Shown: piece by piece, positions 38,250 through 50,672 of the stretch
Numbering within the stretch: position 1 is the first letter of the stretch
Layout of the letters: every line of letters starts with the position of its first letter
Assembly (NCBI RefSeq): GCF_016086655.4
Contig: NC_052140.2
Span: forward strand, 372,001 to 436,000
Source: Lepeophtheirus salmonis
Lineage: Eukaryota > Arthropoda > Copepoda > Siphonostomatoida > Caligidae
Length of the DNA stretch: 64,000 nucleotides
Direction: 5' to 3'
Notes under the pieces: model-generated
Told to the model about the DNA's origin: nothing
Database searches by the model: none
What the model saw: the letters and a program-made list of their open reading frames with translations, nothing else
Position numbers and translations under genes: made by a program

Positions 38250-40370
38250 ATAAGAGGAATCAAAAAATATCCCGTATTTATGTTCTCCTCTGATCATTCT
38301 TGAATTGTAAAAATGAAGGAATGGTTTAATAGTCAAGAAATTAAATAATTAAGCCTATTAAAGAATTGCATTTCATCTAAAGAATTACTACTTCTGAACA
38401 GAAGAAAGAAAATAATATCTAGAAAGAAATATAGTTCTAACTAATGGAGCACGAATCCATCCCAAACTTTCAAGTGTAAGTTTCCGTTGACTAACCGCAT
38501 ATTTCTATGCACTAATCTTATTTTAAAAATTAAAGGTTCCCCTCTTTATAGATATAATAGATTTTCATCCCTCCGAAAAAGGTAACTGATACCCTGACAA
38601 TGACAACGTGCTTCTATTTTCTCGATATTTTGGTCTGCAATGTATATTCCATTACATATAAATAGTCATTCGGAGCTGTTAAGTGATTGTGTGTTTTACA
38701 AAATATATAATAAACCTCTTAACTTCTGTAGACTTATGTTGAAATATCTGAATGTCGTTGAAATTCCCAAATTTATTAAGTCGGGAATCCTTCTCCAAAC
38801 AGCTAAATTGCTTGTTATCATATTGGAATATAATTCTTGTAAAGGTCTAAGATCTCAACACGAATAAATAAATTATTAAATGTTTTCCATACTAGATAAT
38901 TACAAGTTGTTGTTTTTTTACAGAAAACAATAGTTAAAATGTAACGATATACGATTGTATTAAAATTGATTGACAAAATAATAAAGGGTCAATGATATTC
39001 TTCAAAATTTACATTATCTATTTATTTTTTTATCTTATTGATTAATTCGGTTTTATTTTGGACATGCAAATGCTATTTTGTTATTGTGATTCTTGTCAAG
39101 CGAGAAGAAAACTTCAAAGTCCTTCTTATTAATTATTAGCTGTAGAACCATTATTGGTCTGTATTACAAACTATTCAAGCAATATAAAAGTGGGAAATCA
39201 TTAAAAAAAATTAATTTCCAGAGTATTATTCAAATTTACATTATAAAATATATGTCTCTCTGGAGAGATAAGTAAAAATCAAAAGGCAACAGAATACAAA
39301 ATACAATTACGGGCCAGTGTTTTCCACACATATGTGACGACATTAGATTGGCCTTGCTTACTTCTGTCAAATTACAAAAGTCGTGAGTAACAAACCTTTA
39401 TTATCCACTACCTTGGGACTTACTCTGATTTCCATCGTCAATTCTACTTCACGTTCACCAAGGAATTACACTTATGACTACGCAACAAATTTTCAGTGTG
39501 AGCCTTCATCTTTTGGCACTATCCATTACTTTATACGTAGTTGTTCTATCCACAAGAATAAAGCAGGTTTGAATAATAGAAAAACATGGTTTTGTGATCA
39601 AAAATCAAATGAATCACTCGTTTTTTTCTTAGTTTTTTGTTTTTTTGTGTAATAAACATTCTATCAGTGAACATCAATTTTTTTTATCTTTCGTTCTTTT
39701 AATATTTTTATCTAAATGCACTGCACGTCACACAAAATTCGATATTTGTGCATTTTTGGTTATTCAAATAAATAAGGTAATAAAATTAAGGGATAACTAC
39801 CACTATTGAGATCCCTTTGCAAATAATTTGTGATGGAGTATATCTTGCATATATAATGGTTTTTAAAGCTATGTATTAGGGGGGCTTGTGATTAAGGGGT
39901 TAGTTTTTTGCCAAACCTTGTTAACATATATATATATACATATGGGGTTTTTTTATCTGGATCTTTCATTTACAGTGATGTAAATCCTGTGACTATTGAA
40001 AATAAAATTCCTTCTTTATTTTACCAATTACAAATTAATGGGCCTTCTAAAAAAACACACCGGATTTACATCATTGATTATATATCTCTTGAGCCAAGGG
40101 GTTCATGCCTTATGTCATGTAAGTATGTACCTATAACATATCCTATGATCCGCATGGAATTTTAATTAAGTGATAGTTTTAGGAGTATGTACCATTGTTG
40201 AGTTGTGTGGCGAATGAGATTTGGATTGACAGATGTATTAAAAAATTATTTGTCAATCAGTTGTTATAGTCTATAAATAATAGTAACAAGGATGCATAAG
40301 TTAATTACACAAAACATTTTCAATGCCTGAGGATGGTCATTTCCAGTTATGGTAATTAGGAGCCTTTTGG
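38250..40370. other. Unassigned stretch with several short plus-strand frames
   Basis: Frames at 38640-38867 (75 codons), 39383-39652 (89) and 39908-40165 (85) lie in the same direction as the broken gene at 37205-38248 and could be later decayed parts of one element. None carries a motif I recognise. Confidence 0.25.
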
Positions 40371-40374
40371 GGAG

Positions 40375-40630
40375 ATTAAAAGAAAGGAACCAAAGATCAA
40401 CATGGAACGCTGACAATATGACAAATGCTTTTAAGGAGGGCAGCTTAGCTGTCATTACTTTGTATTAGATCAGCTACAAGCATCCATGAGAGGAAGATCA
40501 TCCCATTCTGTGTATAGAAAGAACATATGGGATGGAATTACTCCGATTTCGATCCTCAATTCTACTCTGAGTCCAACAAGGACTGACGCTAATTAGTCCC
40601 TCCGCGTTACTCTCCATCTTTCATAAGCAG
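40375..40630 (+). repeat. Dispersed repeat R1, copy
   Basis: GCTTAGCTGTCATTACTTTG, ATCAGCTACAAGCATCCATG, TATGGGATGGAATTACTCCG and TTCTACTCTGAGTCCAACAA. A run of ten or more C (40661-40673) lies just beyond. Confidence 0.65.
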
Positions 40631-40679
40631 AAAAACTAGTTCATACGGTATACTTACTTACCCCCCCCCCCTCAATAAT

Positions 40680-42240
40680 TAAATAAAAATAAACCTGTTT
40701 AGATTGTCTACTAGAAAAAGCCGCTCCTGCCTTATGGGAGGTATTTTATACACATCTGATCATGTTTGATTGTTATGTTACAGAAGGACTGTCCCGTCTC
40801 CAATCCTCCTCATTCAGCCTTGATATCGGCCATTGAGTAAAAAAGTATAAGGGCTTGCCCATCAGGCTAGTGACCCGGCTATTACACTATTCCTTGATTA
40901 ATAATAGAGTATAATCCATAATCCCAAATCTAGTATTATACATAAAATTATACAACAAGTATTAAATACATGCAGTCTATGCCTAGACCCATAATCAATT
41001 ACGAGATTAAGTTTTTAACGACTTTATTTTCTTTTTTTTAATTGATTACGGGTTGTTTTTTTTCTTCAATCCTCTGACGGTTTGATTGAAAAGTCCATTG
41101 TATGTACATATGCCTATTTTATGCCTTATAAGTCTACGTCTTCACTCTACAGGCTATTAATTTTTGGTACTATGAGTTAATCATCTCCGAATCTTTGCAG
41201 AGATAATACAATGGGGTGGGAAAAATTTTAACATTAAATATTTATAAATGATTTTTGAATGAAAAAATGGCGTCCTTTGGCCGAGAAAAAGGCTGTGTTC
41301 ATATGATCACACTAGGCAGATCTGAATACATTTTGAAAGGAGTATTGCTAGATTTCATTGTTTTCAAAAATTGTTTACACTGTTCTACAATTACATACTT
41401 ATATAAATGTAAATTATTTAAAAAATTTCAAATATTACTTTTTTTCCAAAAAATTCAAAAAATTAAGTCAACAAAGTACTAATTGTTTTATACTTATACT
41501 CCGTTTTCAAAAAGAAAGAAATACAATTTCTTGTTGATCCTTGCCGTATAAATATATACAACTAGCCATCTAATTATTTATATGAATACATTTTGGCTAT
41601 AACATAGTCATTGTAATTGTATTGCTACGCGTTTAAAATAATATTACTGAGTAAATATTATAATACAGTATCGAATAAAATACTGTGAATGATTATGATA
41701 GACGTATGGGAATACTTAGGAGATAAATAACAACAATTGACTTATTTGGCTAACTACAAAATTGGAATTCTATGTTATTACGAGTTTTTGTCGAGTTCAA
41801 GATCATCTTCAATGTAGAAGAAACTCAAATTATTGTAATAAAAAAGGACGAAATAAACATGGTAATGACGATATTAGAAAGGCTAGGCAAACTCCGAAAT
41901 ACTATCTAATAAGCCCAACTCCTCGTAGACCTATAAGACGGCGATTGAGACTTCCATCGAACACACCAGAATTAAGGACAGTAATCAGGAAGAAACTGAA
42001 CAAGAACTCGTGCAAAGATTCTTTGGATTACAAAAAGAATCTCAAAACTTCTTACACAACTGTGACTTCTACTGGAATTACGACGATAAAGTAATACACA
42101 CCAAATTACATCGTGAGGAAGAAGAATTGAAATTAACAAAATTTTGGCCTATACCAACACTACTAAATGAAAAATATTATTTCATTACTTCTAAATAAGA
42201 ATATTTAGCAGTGCAAAGAACACGCACCAACTTTCAGGTT
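40680..42240. other. Unassigned stretch with a basic 110-codon frame
   Basis: A plus frame at 41762-42094 is very basic (SPTPRRPIRRRLRLPSN) and starts without ATG. A frame shifted by one continues to 42198. No family recognised. Confidence 0.25.
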
Positions 42241-42299
42241 GATCGGTTGATATTTCTTTCTGTTTAGAATTTATTTGAATCCTGGAAGTGTAGTGATTT

Positions 42300-42700
42300 T
42301 CAAAAAATGGACGGAAAATAATTTCGTGTGTTGATTAACTGCACCTTCGATTAGAACAGTTTATAAGTGGTTCCAAACATTTTGGTGTGGTCATATGGGC
42401 ACAAGTGAGGCTGAACGCTTTGGACGCTCTGTTGAAGTTACTACTGCAGAAATCATTGATAAAATCCATGATATGGTGATGGAGGACAGAAGAGAGAAGG
42501 TATGTGAGATTGGTAATGCTGTGGACATCTGGATTTGGAACTCTATTTCCATTAATTTTGAAACCACAACTGCTGATGTGTGAGCTGGTGCATTGTAGTG
42601 ATGGAAAAGTAATTTTTTGTGGGCCAATCGTTGGCACTTTTCTGTCAGCTCAGTTTTCAAACGGTCCAATAAGAATGAATAATATGCACTTGTAGGGTTC
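42300..42700. mobile_element. Mariner copy with its two halves in opposite orientation
   Basis: On the plus strand, 42395-42530 encodes SVEVTTAEIIDKIHDMVMED, a mariner N-terminal linker. From about 42530 to 42669 the minus strand encodes MDRLKTELTEKC, KLLFHHYNAPAHTSAVVV and SKLMEI, the mid-C-terminal part with the second catalytic Asp changed to Tyr. The halves meet at about 42,530, so an internal inversion has occurred. Confidence 0.75.
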
Positions 42701-42797
42701 TACCCCTTTTCTAGATTGTCGATGAGGATTATTCCTTGCGAATCCAAAAGGCAGTCTCCATAATTATTTCCGGCCAATTCATCGATTCAAACGAATG

Positions 42798-43328
42798 CTA
42801 ACTGAAGGAAATAGATCGATCTGGCTGAGAGTTGGTGTGTGAGACCTTCCAAGTACTAACTAAACCACTAATAATGCGACCACGACAATTATCAACTACT
42901 TGGAGTATGTTTTGAAAGTTTTGCTCGTTTTTTGATTGCCCTATATAATAATTACAAGGCTTCACTTCCCTCTCTGCGGTATCATTTACAACAGATAGGT
43001 ATTCCAGGATGGATTTTATATTAACATAACTACTGTTAGATTTCCATTTAGATACAGGCGCCTTTAAAAAATCGGAATTGATATTAATTATTTGAAATAA
43101 TCCCAAAGTATCTGACCCAATGAATTCTGACAAATTAGTTGTATTTTCTTTAGGTACGAGTGTAAATTTTGGTTTTCTGTTTAATCGTTTTAATTGTTTT
43201 TCCATTTCGAGAACTTTAATCGTAATCCTCATTTTTGCAGTTTCATCGATTGATTCACTAAACAATGCTAATTGAACCAATTCTTCCATCAAAAACCAGA
43301 TAATACCACCCCATTGCTGTAATAGCAA
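42798..43328 (-). CDS. Repeat-family protein with VVNDTAER motif (transposon-associated, function unknown)
   Basis: 176-codon frame, the longest in the window. It contains LSEFIGSDTLGLFQIININS, FLKAPVSKW, LEYLSVVNDTAEREVK and ILQVVDNCRG. I recognise this as the C-terminal part of a protein repeated many times in arthropod and other invertebrate genomes, presumed to be mobile-element encoded. Its enzymatic role is unknown to me. An upstream minus-strand frame at about 43555-43380 (VESAVRNSVSITALTEIT) may be an earlier part, separated by a stop. The adjacent inverted mariner lies downstream. Confidence 0.5.
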   Translation of the reverse strand: MLLQQWGGIIWFLMEELVQLALFSESIDETAKMRITIKVLEMEKQLKRLNRKPKFTLVPKENTTNLSEFIGSDTLGLFQIININSDFLKAPVSKWKSNSSYVNIKSILEYLSVVNDTAEREVKPCNYYIGQSKNEQNFQNILQVVDNCRGRIISGLVSTWKVSHTNSQPDRSISFS

Positions 43329-44219
43329 CTCCTGACAAGGTTAGTTATAAATTTTTATATTCTAGGCTAGTACGAATTAGATTTAAACTATTTAATAGAG
43401 CATAAGTCGAAGATTGAGCATTCATCCATCAAGGAATATAGCAATATATTGGCTGAAGCATAACTTAAATTAATCTGCGTTACGTCAGCGTTGCTTGCTT
43501 TGATCAATGGTAACGTTATTTCTGTCAGGGCTGTGATTGAAACACTATTCCTGACGGCAGACTCAACAACGTTGAGATTTTTAAGAACATCATAAGGCCA
43601 GAAGCCTGTACATCCAGATTTAACAATTGTCCAATGTTATCGATCTTGGTACATAGTCGATGTGTCAAAAAATATGATAAAGAGAAAGATAAGAAAAAAT
43701 GTTGTTGTTTTTTTGGTAAAATAACACTGATTAGAAATAAGAATATGCCAATGTTAGATATTCGCCAATTTGTATGAAATTCTGGATTCAGCCTCAGTAT
43801 ATCAAACCTCAAGAGTACAAATGCCCAGCAAGATTGTAGGAGTTTGGGGCAGAGAGATCATCCTACTACAAAACGATCTATTGAATGTCCATGGAAATTA
43901 CTTCAAAAATGTAATCAAATTTAGGGACAAATTTGGAAAAATAATTTCACGGAAAGAAGAAACATATATAAATTTATAAGGAAAACAGGAAGGTATATTA
44001 GAGGAATAGAAGGTTCTTAAGAATCGCCAGAGAAAGTTGAAAGAACCAACTCCGAATATACCAAATAGAAAAATATATCTCGATAGCAACCCAATTAAAA
44101 GAGTATGGTTTAGGATATAACTTAAAACTTAAATTATTTATTCATTTACATTTGAAGGAAGAGAGGTTGTTCTATAATATTAATATATAACTTCCGTATA
44201 AATAACTACAAATGTAATC

Positions 44220-44460
44220 CATGTCAAGGTTAATCTAAGTTGGTCAAGTTAATGTCACTTAACTTAACTCTGATAAGTTAATTAGTTAGCTTAATTAACT
44301 TTTATCTTAACTAGCTAATTATTTTAACAGCTTCATTTTTACTATAACTTAGCTAGTTAATTTTTTATTGATCAAAATTAACTCTTAACGTAACTAGTTA
44401 ATTTTTTAAACTGCATTATCTTAACTTTAACCATACTTGATTAAGTTAAAGTTTAAGTGA
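44220..44460. repeat. Degenerate TTAACTAGTTAA-type repeat tract
   Basis: Many overlapping units such as CTTAACTT, AGTTAATT and CTAGTTAATT. Units are partly self-complementary, so the tract can fold on itself. Confidence 0.6.
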
Positions 44461-45149
44461 AAATCCACAGAGACGTCGTTGAACGTGTGCCACATTAGCC
44501 TCCTTTGATAGTTATCATACGATATCGTACACGCGTTATAGTATAACTTTGTATTTCCATTAACCTTGATTAATGTATATTATATTTTGTATAATTGTGT
44601 AAGATAAAGTATATATTACCAGTTAATTAAAGAACCTTAAACCCATAATTGCACATGCAATATTTCATTAATAGGACTACATTGTTATTTCTTAGATCAA
44701 AATATGTATATGATATACATCAGGGATCACTATATACAGTGCACCCATCCTATGACTGTTTTCATACATTTATACAGATAAACAAACTTTTTTTTATAAA
44801 AAAGAGTACTGGTATTTAACTATTTATTACTTTTCTAAGTCATGAAAAAAAAAAAAATCAAGATATAGAAAATTATCATGTTCAATCCAGGACTTTAGTT
44901 TTTTTAATTTTATAAAATTTCATATTAAAATCATACATGATCAAAAAAATGCTCAAAAAATCAGAAGAAACAAATTGAACCCAAACTGAACTTATACAAA
45001 CGTGTTCTAAACACTAAATTCGTATTTTAGTGCAACAACTTTTGTAAATGTAGGCACGATGTATAATATCTAGCAAACCGATCATTGTACTTTCGCGGCT
45101 TACCTACTGAACTCGCTAAAAGTGCTCCATGTACTCAGGGGTACTTATT

Positions 45150-45500
45150 ACTAGTGATGAAAATTGTATGTATTTTGGGTATGTTAAAAATAAGAATCCG
45201 AAAAACAACAATTTCAAGACTGTTTTGGAGGTGAGCAGCTGATCTATTATGACGTTTCTTTAGATGAGCTACAATCAGCTGTGGCAATGGAGGATAAGGA
45301 AATAAACAAGGACATTAATTAAAGAATTACTCCAATGACGATCCTCAATTCTATTCGGAGTTCAATAAGGAATTACAATTATTTTCAATCTTTATAAACG
45401 CACAGGAATGTTCAATCAGGTTTTGAATATAATTGAATGTAGTAGGAAAAGAAGTTCACTTCTGAAGAATTAAATAATAATCAAAGGAAATTAAATGAAA
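45150..45500 (+). repeat. Dispersed repeat R1, copy
   Basis: GTGATGAAAATTGTATGT, TTGGGTATGTTAAAAATAAG, GATGAGCTACAATCAGCTG, GAATGTTCAATCAGGTTTTG and GTAGGAAAAGAAGTTCAC. Confidence 0.68.
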
Positions 45501-46249
45501 GTTGAGTCTTCAGATTACCAAGTCCAAAAAAGTGGGGTTACTAAAAAATAAACACAATTTACAACACTACTTATTAAGCTCTAAATAGTTATTTTTTCAG
45601 GTGAGCAAAAATATAATAAGATGTAAAATAGTCTAAAGACCGTTAGTAGAGCTATAAACCATTCCAAATTCGAATGTGGAATTGGGGTCGGGATTTTTAT
45701 TAGAATCGGCACCGGAATCGTGATCGTATAATTCGTGAAAAACATCCTTTCAAGTGCCCAAAAATGTCATAATAAAGGAAAACAGAGCTGGAGACTAATT
45801 CAGGTCCAGATTCCCTTTTTCAAAAATTAAGGAAGGATGGACTACCTCTAACTATCTATTAAAACAGCTAGAAAGAAAGTGAATACTTTCTTTGGACCAA
45901 AAGGAACCTTTTGAGACCTTAAAAAAGCTTAAAAACTAAGCTCTATTCTAATGTACATGGATAAGTTTTGGAGAAAAAAAAGGAGTACGGCCATTTTTGT
46001 CAATACCTTTATCGAACATGAATTGCAAGATTTAATATTTTGATTAATAGAAATATAAAAATATATGTAAATTCTATCCGTCCTTCACAAATGTTATCAT
46101 GACCAAAAAATTTATAAAAAAAAGACACATTTGAATAATATTCAAATAATTTTTCACAAATAATTAATTATGATAATATATCGCAAAATCTCATTTGAAT
46201 ATTTATGTATTCTGTGAATCCTTACAGGAGGGATTCACAAATTGAATAA

Positions 46250-46371
46250 TATATGACGTCGTTACCTTTATTGTATCACACAACCATTCCTTCGAGAAGA
46301 AACATAAATAAAAGGCCCAAAATCAGATGGCAGCTGTTAGCATATTCATCTTCCCAACTATGTAACTATTA
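46250..46371 (-). repeat. Dispersed repeat R2, inverted copy beside Tc1 copy 7
   Basis: ATGACGTCGTTACCTTTATT, GTATCACACAACCATTCCTT and AAAAGGCCCAAAATCAGATG; it runs up to the TA of the Tc1 copy. Confidence 0.6.
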
Positions 46372-46902
46372 CCGAGTGGTCCATTAAAATATAAACACTT
46401 TGAATTTTAACACTCTACAAGATATAATTTATTAATTAACAATGGAATTTCAATAAAATTAATACTAAATATAATTAGATGTGTGTCTGAGGTTTTCTTA
46501 ATCATTAATGTATCCGCCCTTAGCGGCAATTATGGCTTCCAGACGTCGGAAGGACTGGCACCCACTTTGGATGTAGTCCTCTGTCATAGTATCGCATTAC
46601 TGACTGTCAGTAGCTTTGAGGGCCTCAGTGTTTGGATAAAGGACCATGCAGGCCTTCCCCTTGGCATGCACCCAAAAGGAGTAGTCAAGGGGATTCGTAT
46701 CAGGGCTGTAGGAGGGGCCAAAAGTGTGAAAAAAGAGTTTGAAAGAACTCAAAAGAGTGTTGCAACGGAGGAGATGGGGTTCATTCATTGCTGCTGTCAA
46801 AAAGGGCCTCTCCACCCCCCCACAAGGATCTTTCCGCCCACTTTTTTGTCAGCTCTCTGCACAGTCTGGAGTGAACTGTGAGATCTCTTGCATGGACCCT
46901 CA
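46372..46902 (-). mobile_element. Tc1-like family T1, copy 7, C-terminal half (interrupted)
   Basis: The left end after TA reads CCGAGTGGTCCATTAAAAT. The minus strand holds the transposase tail and the same core deletion. The copy breaks at the target duplication of the nested transposon and resumes at 50681. Joined, the two parts make about 850 bp, like the other copies. Confidence 0.85.
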
Positions 46903-47137
46903 ATGTCGAGCTTATTTGTTTAATTTTGAGAAATATTGAGCTCCGAGGGTCGGAATTTTTTTCTGTCAGGCGAGAGATATCGTATATAAATTTTGAACAG
47001 TTCTGAAAAATATTTGGAGATAGTTCAACGGCTACAAAAGATTTGACGATTAAAAGAAAAAAAGTGTTTTGATCTGAATATCATCTAAGCACTTCTAGTT
47101 ACAACAAACCTTATAATACAAGAAATTTAACTGAATA
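46903..47137 (+). repeat. Left terminal inverted repeat of the nested transposon
   Basis: Imperfect inverted match to 50440-50672, best over the first ~110 bp and still clear at GTTACAACAAACCTTATAAT near the inner edge. Confidence 0.8.
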
Positions 47138-49890
47138 AATTTGCATTCGAAAAGGTGTTTTTTTTTTGGTTTTCCTACCTTTGGTTCTAATTGATCAAAA
47201 AAGAAAAGATTCCCATAACTTGCATTTTTTGGTATATGTAAGTTCCATTTGTCCACTTGTAAAATAAACTTTATCCATATTTACAATTTTTGTTTCCCAA
47301 ATCATTATCAATGGTCATTTTTTTACTTGAAGTAGACAGAACAAGTTAAATTAATATAATATAATATGGGCTTTTTCTGACCTTTTTTATTTAAAAACCT
47401 TTATAGCCTAAATTCATCTTTAATATCCAAAACCTTTGAAGTAGTCGTAATTACGAAATATTCTGGGCTAGGTATTTTTTTTATTCACCTTTCTCTTATA
47501 TGTACAAAGCAATTACGTAAATAAATATACATATATGAAGAAATAACTAAAATGTTTATGTAAGAACTTTCAATAAATAAAAAAATACCCTGTTTAATGC
47601 TAGCAGTGTATTCAAGTGTGTGTGTGTGGGAGGGGAGTTCAGTGTCATTAATTTATTTATTTTGAAAAAGTGCATTAATAATATTAATTTTTAAAAAAAC
47701 ATCATAAATAAAACACATCCATAAAAGTTACTACATAAAAATAATTGAAACCAAAAATAAATACTAGCAATCAAGAGTCCGGGCTAGAAATCCTAAAACT
47801 TCTGAGGATTGACTTTAGTAGCTTCTTATGTTGGAGTGATACCGATGGATAGAATTTCATTTCAGTTCTTTCGCCACCGGGATTCAGGACTTGTCACCAG
47901 CATTGGGGATTTTCAAGGAAAGGATGGTATATCTAGTAGCTGATGCCATGAAAATTGCTCTAAGATCGTAAGGGTATACTGCCTCATAGGATGTAAATGT
48001 TCCTGCAATTACTGCCTTTGAGTTTAATAAAGCAAAATCTATTGCTCTAGACTTCTTTGGAGACTAAACCTTCCATTAAATTTAATCAAAGCTTCCATAC
48101 TCTTCGGATTATCTCACAGGTCCATTTTCCAGACACTTGATGTTGATGGCTACAAATATTTGCAGAATTTTGACATCCCTCCAATAGATAGCTCATTTGA
48201 TCCATATATATTAATTACAGAAAACGTTACTTCATTGATGTTCATAAATATTTTATTCCAGTCACTCCTGCGGACTAATCCTTTACAAAAATAACATCAT
48301 TTACTTTTTTGGTGACTACATAGTGTGCCAGAACATCTCTACTTTTGTTATCTCCAATAAAAAAGTCATAAAACTTTTTTGGAAGGCAGAGAGTACAATT
48401 TGGATTGCAAGAGGATGAAACTTTTGATTTTATGTCTTCAAGACAAATAATGGCTGGATCCAGGGACAGAAGATGGTTCATTAATCCATGCCACGATCTT
48501 TTCCGCCCCTGGTATTTAAAGAAAGTATTTTTTAATGCCCATATTCAATTAAAATCATTGGATAATATTTCCAAAAAAAAACTCGGTGATTCCGGTCTGT
48601 TTTCAATTCCCAGAATATAAAAGTTATAGATCTTAATTAATAATGATAGATTTCGAAATAAAGCAAAAACCCAGACTTTGATGCCTGAGGTGAGGATTCA
48701 GAATCCTTTTCAGAATGTGAGGCTTAGTTCTTTTACCCATCGATAGTGAACGAGTGCGATATTCCAATACCTTTGACAAATCAAGATGTTCCGTTTTTAG
48801 GACTATCCATACTTCGCCTTTTGCATACCTCATCCGAAAGGACGCCATCAGATTGTGGGATTATGCTATTGTTGGTCATGTTAAAACTCAGGACGACATC
48901 CCTCGGTGTAATTTCAATTATTATATTATTTTTATTGATGATAAAATGCCTAGAGGGATCATTATTCGCAGCCTCTCCATCTTGTGGGGCATTGCCTTTG
49001 TTTTATATAGTTCCTCCTCCTCAGGTACCAAAGATGGTTCTTTGGAGGGGGTAATAGAATCAGTATTAGGATCATCATGTGGGACTTTGCCTTAGTCTTT
49101 ATAAGAGGTGATAGGGTGTTCGAACCCGCTCATATTATTATCATCAATCACTCCCTCCTCCTCAGGCATCGACCCGGGTTCTTTGGAAGGGGTAATAGCA
49201 TTAAAATAAGAACTAATGCCATTATTTCTCTATTTCGGATGACAGGAGTTCTGAACTTGTTTTTGTTTTTTTAATGACTTTTCGTTATTCAAAGGTTCTG
49301 GCATGAGAGTTTGACTCCCAAATATTTAAGTTTGACCAACAGATCTTGAATTGGCACAATTTGGGGGATGGAGGACGGATTTGTAACTATTTCGACGATA
49401 TAATCGCTATCTCTCCAAATATATCTGTAATTTGAATATTTTTCCTCCAGTTTTTTTGTGCATTGGGTTCTTTTTCGGATAGTGGTCCGATATATCAACC
49501 CGTTGATGAAAAGTGCTTCAAGAATTCTTTGAGTATTTTTGTTGTAAAATCTTCCCAGTTTTTGCATTTTAATTTATGTTGAGCAAATAACGGCCTTTCT
49601 TGAGTTTCATTCAAACCCTTTTTGATTATGAATTTAATAGACTCTCAAATAGAGCTAATCCAACTACATAGTTCCTCGAAAAAGTACCATGAGTGCTTCA
49701 ATATATATTTTTTTTATGTTGACTTCGGTATGTCTTTAATGGAAGAATATTGTTAAAATCAGGTCTTATTAGATGCACTCAAGGCTTAATTTATTTTGAA
49801 GATACTATAAATACATGAATATTGCTCAATCCTTGCTCCTCTATGTCTGTCAATTTGAATTGAGATCGAAATATCCAAATTTTTAGGCAG

Positions 49891-49928
49891 TATAAACCAC
49901 GTTTGATTGCCATCAAACGTGGTTTATA
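49891..49928. repeat. Perfect 17-bp hairpin with a 4-base loop
   Basis: The arms TATAAACCACGTTTGAT and ATCAAACGTGGTTTATA are exact reverse complements around TGCC. It lies inside the nested long-TIR transposon. Confidence 0.85.
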
Positions 49929-50439
49929 GCACCAACTGATATAAATTTTATACCTTGTGGATGCACATCATCAAGGAATATATTTACCAGGCTTAGGATT
50001 TCTTTATTTTTCTGGATATCTTTTTAACATCAGAAGAAGACGTAGGGCCAAAAATATGACTGGTATGATTAATTCCATAATATGGTATCCACAAGCTAGA
50101 AGTAGAAGGTTTTTCCCTTTCTTTTTTGTGAAGAAGAACACAAGCAGTCCTACCCATATTTGAATTTGTTGTTTGAAAGCACATGACTTGAATGATCACG
50201 TGTTTTCCGTCATTCAAAATTTAAACTAAATAGGAGTGCTCAGAAACATTATCTCAGTTTAAAATAAAATAAAAGTTTAATTACTTTACTTACTGATTAA
50301 AATTTGGCTATTAAGACTTTGATGGACATGTAGCAAATATTGCAAGTTATTTGCAAGTCTTTGCTCTTTTTGAGCAATTAGCACAAAACGTTAGTAAAAA
50401 AAACTATAAATATTTTCGATAGTAAATGAAATTTAGTTA

Positions 50440-50672
50440 CATTTCTTATATCATAAGATTTGTTGTAACACGAAGTGATGTAATGATATTCAGGTAAAAA
50501 CAGTCATTTTTGAAAAAAATCGTAGCATTTCAAAACTTTGGAGCCATTGAGCTATCTCTAAATATTTTTCAAACCCGTTCAAAATTTATATACGATTTTT
50601 TTAGCTTAAAAGAAAAAAATTGCTACCCTCGGAGCTCAACATTTCTTAAATGTTAAAAATAAGCTTCGTCCT
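50440..50672 (-). repeat. Right terminal inverted repeat of the nested transposon
   Basis: Reverse complement of the left terminal repeat. It ends directly against the resumed Tc1 sequence. Confidence 0.8.

Larger units (their letters stand above)
46903..50672. mobile_element. 3.77 kb DNA transposon with ~235-bp inverted repeats, superfamily unresolved
   Basis: The first ~235 bp match the reverse complement of the last ~235 bp (both contain AGCTTATTT, TTGAGCTCCGAGGG, CGTATATAAATTTTGAAC and GAATATCAT). The element splits a Tc1-like copy. The Tc1 bases ACCCTCA before it and GCCCTCA after it show a target duplication of about 8-9 bp (46895-46902 and 50673-50680). The interior has only broken frames, mainly on the minus strand: about 92 codons at 49567-49289, 74 at 50217-49993, 71 at 48848-48633 and 68 at 48481-48275. 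None shows a transposase motif I recognise. Long TIRs with an 8-9 bp duplication would suit a Mutator-like, P-like or Merlin-like element; I cannot decide. Confidence 0.8.

Noticed and set aside
46483..46881. 132-codon plus-strand frame
   Set aside because: Antisense shadow of the minus-oriented Tc1 copy 7; the family's protein reads on the other strand.
49891..49928. MicroRNA precursor or CRISPR-like repeat
   Set aside because: The stem is only 17 bp with a 4-base loop, too short for a microRNA precursor, and there is no spaced repeat array; CRISPR is not expected in animal DNA.
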